Part shown: positions 1 to 6,910 of the stretch, piece by piece
How positions within the stretch are numbered: the first letter of the stretch is position 1
Layout: the number at the start of each line of letters is the position of its first letter
Assembly (NCBI GenBank): GCA_008636095.1
Contig: VSJD01000047.1
Location: 1 to 10,000, forward strand
Origin: Kiritimatiellota bacterium
GTDB taxonomy: Bacteria > Verrucomicrobiota > Kiritimatiellia > JAAZAB01
Direction of reading: 5' to 3'
DNA: 10,000 bases
Made by a program: the position numbers and the translations under genes
The notes under the pieces: generated by a model
Told to the model about the DNA's origin: nothing
Database searches by the model: none
The model's input: only the letters and a program-made list of their open reading frames with translations

Positions 1-7
1 TGGAATG

Positions 8-19
8 AGGGTTAACCCT
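8..19. promoter_or_regulatory. 12-bp perfect palindrome, possible operator
   Basis: AGGGTTAACCCT is its own reverse complement. It lies about 380 nt upstream of the aminotransferase start and at the window edge, so it could equally belong to a gene further left. The symmetry suits a dimeric DNA-binding protein, but a site of this length can arise by chance and no second copy was seen. Confidence 0.2.
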
Positions 20-361
20 GCGTGACAAAGCTGGACGACCGGCACACCTACGCGTTAATCCGATCTTTCCCATATGTCCTTCCAACGCTAACCATTAATG
101 GGCTATGCCTGTATTTAGGCTACCACGTTTGAAGTCCCGGACAACCCTTTTTTGCCCGCTATGGTGAAGATGCTGTCCGATCCTTTTGCCCACATAGGCC
201 GGCCAACCACTGCTCGGAACAGAGCAATAAAACACCAGCAATAGCAATTTCTTTTTATTGCGTTCAAGACCTGGTATCCGGCAGAATAGTTTGCAGGTAA
301 CAAGGAAAGCGCCTTGATGAACATGAAAATTTAAAGGCACACGGGTTTGCGTAATCCCGTC

Positions 362-386
362 CCATTAACCATCAACCATTAACCAT
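362..386. repeat. Heptamer tandem repeat (CCATYAA x3.6)
   Basis: Three consecutive heptamers (CCATTAA, CCATCAA, CCATTAA) are followed by a partial CCAT, giving a 7-bp periodicity. The repeat ends 13 nt before the aminotransferase start codon and 3 nt before its Shine-Dalgarno sequence, so it lies in the presumed 5' leader. A further copy of AACCATTAA occurs at 90-98. It may be a simple slippage repeat, or a phased binding site, since the period is short of one helical turn. Confidence 0.6.
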
Positions 387-399
387 ATTAGAGGCTTTC

Positions 400-1686
400 A
401 TGGATACCCTGGCAATCAACGGCGGGAAGAAAGCGGTGAAAGACAAACTGATCAAGCCTTGGCCGCCCATCGGCGCTTTGGACCGCAAGATGGTGCTGGC
501 CTCGCTCAACGGCGGACAACACGCTTTCGGGCCTAATTGCCGGGCGTTTGAGAAGGAATTTGCCGCCTGGAACGGCAACACTTATGCCATCAACACCAAC
601 AGCGGCACGGCGGCCCTGCACATGGCCGTGGTAGCCTGCGGCTTAAGCGCGGGTGATCATGTGCTGGTCACGGCCTATTCCTGGTCATCCAGCGCCACCT
701 GCATTCTGCACCACAACTGCATTCCGGTCTTTGTGGACATTGATTTCAACACGATCAACATTGATGTCCGCAAAATTGAGCAGGCCATTACGCCGAAAAC
801 GCGGGCGATCATCGTAGTGCACCTGCACGGTCTGGCCGTGGACATGGATGCCGTCCTGAAAATTGCCCGCAAGCACAAGCTGGCCGTGATTGAGGATGCC
901 TGCCAGGCCCATGGCGCGCTGTTTAAGAACAAAAAGGTCGGGACATTCGGCGATTGCGCCGCATTCAGCTTCAACCAGAACAAGTGCCTGTGCACCGGCG
1001 AAGGCGGCATGTTTGTAACCAATAATGAGCAAATTTATAAAAAGGCTACCCAACTTTGGTCCTTCGGCGAAACCGCCACTCCCGCGCAATCGCGCGATTA
1101 CCACGCTTACGCCCTGGGCTGGATGTACCGGAGCAGTGACCTGGTGGGCGCCTTCGGGCGCGCCCAGCTGAGCCGGATGGACCATTACTTCAAGACCCAG
1201 CGCGCAAACGGCGCCTTGCTTATGGAGGAACTCAAGGGTACGCCCGGCTTAATTTTGCCGACTGAGCCCGCGGGACATACCCATAACTGGTATAACTTCA
1301 CCAGCCGGATTGATATGAATGCCGTGAAATGGAATGGCGCGCCGGTCCTCTTCCGCAACGCCGTCATGAAGGCGCTCGTGGCCGAAGGTGTGCCGGCCAA
1401 TGTCTGGCAGAGCTTTATTCTCCCGGCCATGACGGTCTTCCGTGCCAAGAACGCCTATGGCCACGGTTGCCCCTGGGATTGCCGGCTGACCGAGCCGGTG
1501 GAATACGATCCGGCCAAGTTTCCGGTCGCCCAGCGGCATTGCGACACCCATTTCGGCATGACCACGCCCTTGCGCACGCCGAACGGCAAAGCGACCGTAA
1601 AAGCGGTGGCGCGCGGTTTTCAGAAAGTCTTTAGCCAGTTGAATCAGTTGGACATCGAAAAAATTCTCGAGGTTAAAAAGAAATGA
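400..1686 (+). CDS. DegT/DnrJ/EryC1/StrS family PLP-dependent aminotransferase
   Basis: This is a 428-residue fold-type I PLP enzyme of the sugar-aminotransferase family, which transfers an amino group, typically from Gln or Glu, onto a keto-sugar, keto-cyclitol or nucleotide-linked ketosugar. Visible hallmarks are the phosphate-binding SGTAALH (68-74), the cofactor-ring Asp in EDACQAHGA (D166 in 165-173), and the probable Schiff-base lysine K195 in FNQNKCLCTGEGG, followed by the family's GEGG turn (200-203). The length fits the longer family members (usually 370-430). The ATG is preceded by AGAGG at 390-394 with 5 nt spacing. It leads a same-strand cluster with a ceramidase-fold protein and two sugar isomerases, which favours a carbohydrate or cyclitol substrate over lipopolysaccharide work, because no nucleotide-sugar or glycosyltransferase gene is nearby. 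The exact substrate is unknown. Confidence 0.93.
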   Translation: MDTLAINGGKKAVKDKLIKPWPPIGALDRKMVLASLNGGQHAFGPNCRAFEKEFAAWNGNTYAINTNSGTAALHMAVVACGLSAGDHVLVTAYSWSSSATCILHHNCIPVFVDIDFNTINIDVRKIEQAITPKTRAIIVVHLHGLAVDMDAVLKIARKHKLAVIEDACQAHGALFKNKKVGTFGDCAAFSFNQNKCLCTGEGGMFVTNNEQIYKKATQLWSFGETATPAQSRDYHAYALGWMYRSSDLVGAFGRAQLSRMDHYFKTQRANGALLMEELKGTPGLILPTEPAGHTHNWYNFTSRIDMNAVKWNGAPVLFRNAVMKALVAEGVPANVWQSFILPAMTVFRAKNAYGHGCPWDCRLTEPVEYDPAKFPVAQRHCDTHFGMTTPLRTPNGKATVKAVARGFQKVFSQLNQLDIEKILEVKKK

Positions 1687-1781
1687 CCATGCAGGCCGGT
1701 TTTGCCGAAATTGATATCTTACATTTTTTCAAAACCTTCATGAACTTCGTGGAAAATATTTATTAAGCGAAAGTAATCAAC
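1687..1781 (+). other. AT-rich spacer between aminotransferase and ceramidase-fold genes
   Basis: This 95-nt gap is clearly richer in A+T than its surroundings. It contains no stem-loop followed by a T-run, so no intrinsic terminator is visible and read-through into the next gene is plausible. A TTGATA hexamer at 1711-1716 resembles a -35 box, but no acceptable -10 box sits at the right distance. The next gene has only a weak purine stretch (GAAAG, 1769-1773) as ribosome binding site. Confidence 0.4.
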
Positions 1782-3266
1782 ATGAACAAACCTTCAAACA
1801 ATGAAATCCGGATCGGATGGGCTTCGGCAGACCTGACCCCGGATCAGCCCGTGCTGGTTACGGGTCAATTTCACGCCCGGGTATCGGAAGGCGTCATGGA
1901 TCCCGTAACCGCCACGGTGCTGGCGCTGGAATCGGCGCGGCGCGGAGGGCCGCGCGACTGCGCCGTGATGGTGAGCTGTGATTTGGTGGCCATTCCCGAC
2001 GGCTTGCGCGATGCCGTGCGCGCGCAATTAATCAAGAATCTGCCGGAACTTGATCCCAAATGCGTCTTCCTGAACGCCACCCACACACATACCGGGCCGG
2101 AAATCCGGGTGGAAAGCGATACGCTCCAAACCGGCGGCGGCAATGTGCCGGACAGGATGGGTGTGGAACTGGAGGTTATGGCGCCGGCCGATTATGTGAC
2201 CTTCACCTCGATGCGCATTGCGGAAGCGGTAGCAAAGGCCTGGAAGAGCCGCGCCCCGGGCATGATCGGGTTCGGACTGGGGCAGGCGGTCGTTGGCCAT
2301 AATCGCCGGATTACGTACTACGACGGCACAACAAAGATGTACGGCAAAACCGACGACCCGGAATTCAGCCATGTTGAGGGCTACGAAGACCACTCCGTCA
2401 ACCTGTTATGCACTTATGACAAGGACAAAAAACCGACCGGCATGATCGTCAATGTGGCCTGCCCTTCCCAAGTCAGCGAGAACGCTTTCCAGATCAGCGC
2501 TGATTTTTGGCACGACACGCGCGTTGAATTGCGCCGGCGACTGGGCGCAAATTTGTTCATCCTGGCGCAGAATAGCGCCGGCGGCGACCAGTCGCCGCAT
2601 ATTCTGGTCGGCAAAGGCACCGAGGAGCGCATGTGGCGCCTGATGGGACGCACCCAGAGACAGGATATCGCCGCGCGTATTGCCGACACCGTCACGGCGA
2701 CATTGCCCTTTATTGAAAAAGAGCTGGACGCAAATCCGCGGTTGGTTCACAGGGTGGAGACGGTGGAACTTTCCCGGCGACTCTTGACCGAGCAGGATGT
2801 GAAGGAATCCCTGGTGGAGGCCGAGAAACTGCGTGCGCAATATGAAGAATTGCGCCGCGAGCTGGAGGCGCATCCGGAATTGCGCCAAAAGCCGCGCTGG
2901 TATACGGGCATAACCGCGGCTTATCGTAGGATGAATTGGTATAAAGCCGTAGTCGAACGTTTTGAGCGCCAGAAAACACAGCCCAAACTTCCGATTGAAG
3001 TTCACGTTTTGCGCCTGGGCGACGTGGCCATTGCCACCAATCCGTTCGAGTATTACCTGGACTTTGGTCTGCAGATCAAGGCGCGCAGTAAAGCCGTCCA
3101 GACATTTCTGGTTCAGCATGTCGGCTCCGGCACATATTTACCGACGGCGCGCGCGGTTTCCGGCAAGAGTTACGGCGCCGTGCCGGCCAGCACACCAGTC
3201 GGTCCTGAGGGCGGCCGCGAGCTGGTCGAAAGAACTTTGGCGATCATCGCCGAGTTGTGGAAGTAA
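1782..3266 (+). CDS. Neutral/alkaline ceramidase N-terminal-fold protein, cytoplasmic subfamily
   Basis: This 494-residue protein resembles the catalytic N-terminal domain of neutral ceramidases (zinc amidases). The N-terminal IGWASADLTP (11-20) matches the family's opening strand. THTHTGP (100-106, H101/H103) matches the first zinc-ligand motif. AQNSAGGDQSPH (262-273) matches the family's conserved Gly-Asp loop. NPFEYY (420-425, E423) and TYLPT (451-455) match the C-terminal ligand region. The strand that carries the second zinc His in true ceramidases reads VACPSQV (225-231), with no His at that point. There is no signal peptide, unlike secreted ceramidases, and no C-terminal Ig-like domain. 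Residues 335-370 are rich in Glu, Arg and Leu and are probably helical or coiled coil. The setting among sugar isomerases suggests hydrolysis of an amide in an amino-sugar or glycoconjugate catabolite, but the substrate is not known. Confidence 0.82.
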   Translation: MNKPSNNEIRIGWASADLTPDQPVLVTGQFHARVSEGVMDPVTATVLALESARRGGPRDCAVMVSCDLVAIPDGLRDAVRAQLIKNLPELDPKCVFLNATHTHTGPEIRVESDTLQTGGGNVPDRMGVELEVMAPADYVTFTSMRIAEAVAKAWKSRAPGMIGFGLGQAVVGHNRRITYYDGTTKMYGKTDDPEFSHVEGYEDHSVNLLCTYDKDKKPTGMIVNVACPSQVSENAFQISADFWHDTRVELRRRLGANLFILAQNSAGGDQSPHILVGKGTEERMWRLMGRTQRQDIAARIADTVTATLPFIEKELDANPRLVHRVETVELSRRLLTEQDVKESLVEAEKLRAQYEELRRELEAHPELRQKPRWYTGITAAYRRMNWYKAVVERFERQKTQPKLPIEVHVLRLGDVAIATNPFEYYLDFGLQIKARSKAVQTFLVQHVGSGTYLPTARAVSGKSYGAVPASTPVGPEGGRELVERTLAIIAELWK

Positions 3267-3291
3267 TCAATGTATAGGAATTCGAATCCGG

Positions 3292-3352
3292 GTAGCTGCG
3301 CCCGTGAGGGCGTGGCTTCTTCCGGCGGCCACGGCGTTACCGCCGCGGCTAC
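3292..3352 (+). repeat. 61-nt four-arm cloverleaf / cruciform-forming element
   Basis: Every base fits a four-way junction. The outer stem has 9 bp (3292-3300 with 3344-3352, including one T-G wobble). Arm 1 is CCC-GTGA-GGG (3301-3310). Arm 2 has 6 bp (3311-3316 with 3328-3333) and an 11-nt loop. Arm 3 is GCG-TTAC-CGC (3334-3343). The arms abut with no unpaired junction base, and arms 1 and 3 can each lengthen by 2 bp at the expense of their neighbours, as in a mobile junction. The wobble is U-G in plus-strand RNA but A-C in minus-strand RNA, which slightly favours a plus-strand transcript. It could be a dispersed extragenic palindrome, a remnant mobile element or a structured leader. It is not a tRNA: the arm lengths and conserved bases are absent. 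Confidence 0.7.
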
Positions 3353-3355
3353 AGG

Positions 3356-3406
3356 AAACAGTTGCCGCCTTTGGCGGCTTAATTCGCCGCTTTGAGACAA
3401 CTGTTT
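3356..3406 (+). repeat. 51-nt inverted-repeat element with internal hairpins
   Basis: A perfect 9-bp inverted repeat, AAACAGTTG (3356-3364) and CAACTGTTT (3398-3406), encloses two mutually exclusive GC-rich hairpins: CCGCC-TTT-GGCGG (3365-3377), which abuts the outer stem, or GCGGC/GCCGC (3374-3378 with 3386-3390). It starts 3 nt after the cloverleaf element and ends 37 nt before the next start codon. No T-run follows, so a standard intrinsic terminator is unlikely. The alternative hairpins could be regulatory in the leader of the downstream isomerase gene, or this may be another unit of the same palindromic repeat. Confidence 0.6.
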
Positions 3407-3443
3407 GTTGCGGCCGTGTGCCGCGTTATGAAAGGAATGGTCC

Positions 3444-4286
3444 ATGAAATTATCCATGATGTCCTATACCTTGGCGCGTGCCAAGGATTTTGATCTCAAC
3501 CGCATGTGCGAGCTGACTAACGAACTGAAGCTTGCTGGGGTAGATATGGTCACCACCTATGAAAAAAAACCGCAGGAAATCAGGCGCATGCTGGATCAGC
3601 ATGGACTCAAGACGATCTGCTACACGTTTTTCGTGGACCTTATTTTGCCGGACACCGCCGGCCGGCAGGCCGGCGTGGACACCCTCAGGCAGGGGATCGA
3701 GACGGCCGTGATTCTGGGTACGGATAAAGTCATGATTCCCACGCCCGGGAAAAAGAATGTGTCGCGCGACCTGGCCCGGCGGTATATTATTCGAGGCCTG
3801 CAAGAGGCCCTGGTTGTGGCCCGGCAGGCGGGGGTGACGCTTACGCTGGAAAATTTCTCCGGCGCCGGCAGTCCATTCGTCATTTCATCAGATATGCTGG
3901 AAGCGATTCGGGAAGTGCCTGGGCTCAGGATCACCTTCGACAACGGCAATGTGCTCTTGGGTGGCGAGGATCCGGCCGCGTCCTTTGAGCGTTGCGTACC
4001 GCACGTGGTACATGCTCACTTCAAAGATTGGGTCCGGGCAGCGCGCGGTCAGGGCAGCGAGGGCCTGGACGGCCGCTGGTATAAGGCGGCACTCATCGGC
4101 GAAGGTTTGGTGGATCACAAGGCCTGCCTGCAGGCCATGAAGCAGGCCGGCTATTCGGGCTATATCAATATTGAATATGAGGGCAATGACTATAATCCGG
4201 AGGAAGCCACCCGCAAGGCGGCGAAATATTTGCAGCCTATAATATGTGGATGTAACAACAACAATAACAACACGGAAGGAGATTAA
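3444..4286 (+). CDS. Sugar phosphate isomerase/epimerase (xylose isomerase-like TIM barrel)
   Basis: This 280-residue protein belongs to the AP_endonuc_2/xylose isomerase-like TIM-barrel family, which interconverts keto- and aldo-sugars or epimerises ketoses using one divalent metal. The likely metal ligands come in the family order: E136 in TLENF, D166 in TFDNGN, H192 in HAHFKD, and E244 in INIEYEG near the C-terminus. GEGLVD (219-224) is the family's loop before the last strands. AAAGGA at 3431-3436 lies 7 nt before the ATG, supporting the start. The C-terminus carries an unusual tail with six consecutive Asn (271-276), outside the barrel. Its stop is 3 nt before the next start, and that gene's Shine-Dalgarno sequence lies inside this gene's end, so the two are translationally coupled. 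The substrate is not determinable from sequence. Confidence 0.9.
   Translation: MKLSMMSYTLARAKDFDLNRMCELTNELKLAGVDMVTTYEKKPQEIRRMLDQHGLKTICYTFFVDLILPDTAGRQAGVDTLRQGIETAVILGTDKVMIPTPGKKNVSRDLARRYIIRGLQEALVVARQAGVTLTLENFSGAGSPFVISSDMLEAIREVPGLRITFDNGNVLLGGEDPAASFERCVPHVVHAHFKDWVRAARGQGSEGLDGRWYKAALIGEGLVDHKACLQAMKQAGYSGYINIEYEGNDYNPEEATRKAAKYLQPIICGCNNNNNNTEGD
4254..4271 (+). repeat. AAC trinucleotide repeat encoding a poly-Asn tail
   Basis: Six codons (AAC x3, AAT, AAC x2) form a trinucleotide microsatellite that encodes six Asn near the end of the first isomerase. The tract ends 4 nt before the AAGGAG of the next gene. Being CA-rich with no G, it should stay single-stranded, which could help ribosomes load at the downstream gene. 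Alternatively it is a neutral slippage product in a tolerant C-terminal tail. Confidence 0.75.
4276..4281 (+). promoter_or_regulatory. Shine-Dalgarno AAGGAG inside the upstream gene
   Basis: AAGGAG sits 8 nt before the ATG at 4290 and overlaps the last codons of the preceding isomerase gene. It fixes the start of the second isomerase and indicates coupled translation of the pair. Confidence 0.85.
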
Positions 4287-4289
4287 CTC

Positions 4290-5336
4290 ATGACGCAAAT
4301 AAAAGGACCGGCAATTTTTCTGGCGCAATTTCTCGGAGATAAACCGCCTTTTGACACGCTTGAAAATATAACCGCCTGGGCAAAATCGCTGGGTTATACC
4401 GGCGTGCAAATTCCATCGTGGGATAAACGCTGCATTGACCTGGAAAAGGCGGCGTCCTCAAAGGGTTATTGTGAAGACTTGAAGGGGCGGTGTAACGGCC
4501 TGGAAATAACAGAGTTGGCGGCCCATTTGCAGGGTCAGCTTGTGGCCGTTCACCCGGCCTATGATTTGATGTTTGATCCTTTCGCGGTTCCCGCGGTGCA
4601 TGGCAAACCGGCCGCACGGCAGGAGTGGGCGGTCAAGCAGATGAAACTGGCTATTCGCGCCTCGGCCAATTTGGAGCTTTCCGTCCTGCCGGCGTTCAGC
4701 GGCGCGCTCTTGTGGCCGTTTTTATATCCATGGCCCCAGCGGCCCGGTGGATTGGTGGAAGAAGGGTTCAAGGAACTTGCCCGTTGCTGGCGGCCGGTTA
4801 TCAGCGAGGCGGATAAATATGGTGTGGCGCTCGCGTTTGAGCTCCATCCCGGGGAAGACCTCCACGATGGCGTAACATTTGAGCGTTTTCTGAAAGCCTG
4901 CGGCAACAGCCGGGCCATTGCCATTAATTATGATCCGTCGCATTTTGTCCTGCAATGCATGGATTATATCGGTTTCATATCCGCTTATGCCGGATTTATC
5001 AAGGCGTTTCATGTGAAGGACGCTGAATTCCGTCCATCTCCTAAAAGCGGTATCTACGGCGGATATCAGGACTGGAAACAGCGTCCGGGGAGATTCCGCA
5101 GTCTCGGTGACGGCACGGTTGATTTCAAACAGGTATTCACCAAACTTACCGAAATCGGCTACAAATCCTGGGCGGTGTTGGAGTGGGAATGCTGTGTCAA
5201 GGACGCCACGCAGGGCGCGGCAGAAGGGGCCGACTTTATCAAAAGCATGCTTATTACCGTTCCGGCAAAGGCCTTTGACGATTTTGCCGGCGTCAAATCG
5301 GATGTGAAATTGAACAAAAAAATACTTGGAATTTAA
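4290..5336 (+). CDS. Sugar phosphate isomerase/epimerase, long HPGED/DPSHFVLQ type
   Basis: This 348-residue metal-dependent TIM-barrel protein belongs to a distinct, highly conserved subfamily of xylose isomerase-like enzymes. Typical blocks are GPAIFLAQF (6-14), GYTGVQIPSWD (35-45), HLQGQLVAVHPAYD (79-92), the Trp/Pro-rich LYPWPQRPGGL (145-155), FELHPGEDLHDG (183-194), YDPSHFVLQ (214-222), FHVKDAEFRP (240-249), GRFRSLGDGTVDF (267-279) and VLEWEC (296-301). Probable metal ligands are E184, D215, H241 and E298. The length matches the subfamily (about 350). The start is supported by AAGGAG 8 nt upstream. Together with the shorter isomerase just before it, this suggests two successive isomerisation or epimerisation steps in one pathway, perhaps of a sugar acid, cyclitol or keto-sugar. 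It is the last gene of the plus-strand cluster in this window. Confidence 0.93.
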   Translation: MTQIKGPAIFLAQFLGDKPPFDTLENITAWAKSLGYTGVQIPSWDKRCIDLEKAASSKGYCEDLKGRCNGLEITELAAHLQGQLVAVHPAYDLMFDPFAVPAVHGKPAARQEWAVKQMKLAIRASANLELSVLPAFSGALLWPFLYPWPQRPGGLVEEGFKELARCWRPVISEADKYGVALAFELHPGEDLHDGVTFERFLKACGNSRAIAINYDPSHFVLQCMDYIGFISAYAGFIKAFHVKDAEFRPSPKSGIYGGYQDWKQRPGRFRSLGDGTVDFKQVFTKLTEIGYKSWAVLEWECCVKDATQGAAEGADFIKSMLITVPAKAFDDFAGVKSDVKLNKKILGI

Positions 5337-5399
5337 GAACGCCGTCATAGCCGGACCCGGCAAAACGACTGCAAGATGCCGCGCGCGTCGTCGCCGGGA

Positions 5400-5431
5400 A
5401 GCGTATGAACTGTTGGCGTCCACCATACGCT
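5400..5431. terminator. Inverted repeat between convergent genes, weak terminator candidate
   Basis: AGCGTATG (5400-5407) and CATACGCT (5424-5431) form a perfect 8-bp stem around a 16-nt loop. It lies between the plus-strand isomerase (ends 5336) and the minus-strand MATE gene (ends 5453), where a bidirectional terminator is expected. However, neither side carries a T-run and the loop is large, so intrinsic termination is doubtful. The rest of 5337-5452 shows nothing else. Confidence 0.3.
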
Positions 5432-5452
5432 GGACCCGCGGACGATGATCGC

Positions 5453-6829
5453 TCAGACCGGTAAACGTAAGACGCCGACCGGGTGCGCTTTCCACCGCCC
5501 GGTCAGGAACCACCCGGCCACCATCAGTGCATGGACCGTCATCGCAATCCCAATTGCCCACCAAATCCCCTGGGTCGCAGGCTGAGCAATGCGGGACAAG
5601 AGGATGGCCAGAGGGACCTGAAGGCCCCACAGGCTGGTTACCGTGAAGATCATCGTGGCCATCGTCTGCCCGGCACCGTCCAGCGCCCGCCCCAACACAA
5701 TGGCCAGTGCCACGAAAACGTAGAACGGCGATACGGTTCGCAAATAACTGGCGCCTACGCTGACGACCTCCGGGTTGGCATCAAACAGGCGCACAAACAA
5801 CGGAGCGAATGCGAGCATCAGGGCGGCCGACGCCGCCATGATCACCACGTCAATACCCGTCGCCAGCCACGCCGCGGACTTGGAGCGATCCGGCCTCCCG
5901 GCTCCAAGGTTCTGACCAACCATTGTGGCGGCGGCATTGCCGAGCACAAAAGCCGGCATCAGGATGATCATATGGAACCGCATGCCGATTCCATAGCCGG
6001 CGATGGCGGCAGTCCCGCACAGCGCGACGATCCGCATCAGGATCAGGGCCATCAGACCGCGGGAGAGCATCTGTCCGGAGCTTGGAATACCGATGCGCAT
6101 TAGCGTCCAGACCAGGGTCGGTTGGAGCCGCCACCGGTTAGCGCGAACATGGAGACCGGAGACGCCGCGTGATAGAAAAACGACAATGAGACCGGCCGCG
6201 ACCGCTTGCGAAATCACCGTTGCCCAGGCGGCACCGCGCACTCCCAGGCAGGGGAATCCCATGAGGCCGTAGATCAGGATCGGATCGAGGACGATATTGA
6301 TGATGTTGGCCAACAACATTGCGAACATCGGCAGAATTGTGTTGCCGGCCCCCTGCAAGGCGCTGTTGCCGATGAACAGCACAAAGATCGTGAAGCACCC
6401 GAGGAACGAAATGCCAAGGTAGTTTCGCGCGAGCCGGCTCACGGATTCATCGGCGCCGAGGAGCCGGCAGAGACCGTCGGCAAAGAACCATCCGATCAGT
6501 CCGGTCCCCACGCCTATCAGGAGTGCAACCAGGAGCGATTGGCCGGCGGTGTCGGATGCCTCATCCAGCCGCCCGGCACCGACAAAGCGCGAGACCATGG
6601 CGACCGTGCCGGTCGCCGCTCCCATGACGACGGGGAACAACAGCATGAGAATCGTCCCACTCATCGCCAGGGCGGCTACCGCACTCGACCCCAGTTTGCC
6701 TACCCAGAAGAGATCAACGAGGCTTTGAAAGTTCTGGAGCATGGCGCCGGCAAACATCGGCCCGGCCAGCTTCAGAAGGCAGGTAAAAATATTTCCGGTC
6801 GTCAAGTCGTTGGTATTTCGCTGTTGCAC
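5453..6829 (-). CDS. MATE family multidrug/toxin efflux transporter
   Basis: This 458-residue inner-membrane protein has about 12 hydrophobic segments and the two-fold pseudo-repeat of MATE exporters, which expel cationic or amphipathic compounds using Na+ or H+ gradients. The N-terminal half has DLFWVGKLGSSA (39-50), GAGRLDEA (84-91) and ALQGAGNT (157-164). The second half repeats them as MVGQNLGAGRP (303-313) and RALDGAGQT (381-389). NIVLDPILIYG (178-188) is another typical block. The length is normal. The start is GTG; the frame is open upstream to 6897 but offers no ATG, and the N-terminus DLTTGNIFTCLLKLAGP fits the family's usual beginning. No Shine-Dalgarno sequence precedes the GTG. 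It follows the ars genes on the same strand after 171 nt. A role in exporting arsenicals is possible but unproven, because MATE genes commonly stand alone. Confidence 0.92.
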   Translation of the reverse strand: MQQRNTNDLTTGNIFTCLLKLAGPMFAGAMLQNFQSLVDLFWVGKLGSSAVAALAMSGTILMLLFPVVMGAATGTVAMVSRFVGAGRLDEASDTAGQSLLVALLIGVGTGLIGWFFADGLCRLLGADESVSRLARNYLGISFLGCFTIFVLFIGNSALQGAGNTILPMFAMLLANIINIVLDPILIYGLMGFPCLGVRGAAWATVISQAVAAGLIVVFLSRGVSGLHVRANRWRLQPTLVWTLMRIGIPSSGQMLSRGLMALILMRIVALCGTAAIAGYGIGMRFHMIILMPAFVLGNAAATMVGQNLGAGRPDRSKSAAWLATGIDVVIMAASAALMLAFAPLFVRLFDANPEVVSVGASYLRTVSPFYVFVALAIVLGRALDGAGQTMATMIFTVTSLWGLQVPLAILLSRIAQPATQGIWWAIGIAMTVHALMVAGWFLTGRWKAHPVGVLRLPV

Positions 6830-6881
6830 GGTGTATTTACAATGAGTACGGTCATTCCAAACTGCGCTGAGTGAAGCGGGA

Positions 6882-6910
6882 ATATTGAGGATTTACGGCG
6901 GCAGCGTCAA
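6882..6910 (-). promoter_or_regulatory. Candidate sigma-70 promoter for the MATE gene
   Basis: On the minus strand a -35 hexamer TTGACG (6905-6910, 5 of 6 consensus bases) is followed by 17 nt and a weak -10 CAATAT (6882-6887, 3 of 6). Transcription would begin near 6875, giving a leader of about 45 nt before the GTG at 6829. This would let the exporter be expressed separately from the ars genes. Confidence 0.3.

Larger units (their letters stand above)
1..399. other. Intergenic region without a convincing gene
   Basis: No coding region here is supported. All three plus-strand frames close within the first 25 bases, so no upstream plus-strand gene runs in from the left edge. Two short minus-strand frames (95-340 and 115-324) overlap each other, lack a ribosome binding site and have no recognisable domain. 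The stretch holds a 12-bp perfect palindrome at 8-19, a 10-bp perfect palindrome CCATTAATGG at 92-101, and a heptamer repeat at 362-386 just before the first gene. No good sigma-70 promoter pair was found for the downstream aminotransferase gene. Confidence 0.6.

Noticed and set aside
95..340. Short minus-strand frames (81 and 69 codons) upstream of the aminotransferase
   Set aside because: They overlap in different frames, have no ribosome binding site and no recognisable domain; the composition looks non-coding.
2406..3119. 237-codon minus-strand frame opposite the ceramidase-fold gene
   Set aside because: It is a mirror frame of a clearly conserved gene in GC-rich DNA; its product shows no family features.
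3292..3352. tRNA gene
   Set aside because: The cloverleaf shape is suggestive, but it is only 61 nt long, the arms do not match tRNA arm lengths, and there is no TTCRA T-loop or 7-nt anticodon loop.
4722..5630. 302-codon minus-strand frame spanning the isomerase end and the MATE end
   Set aside because: It lies antisense to conserved parts of the second isomerase and out of frame with the MATE gene; no domain is recognisable.
6206..6874. 222-codon plus-strand frame opposite the MATE gene
   Set aside because: The product is a low-complexity, Gly/Glu/His/Arg-rich sequence typical of antisense frames to membrane protein genes.
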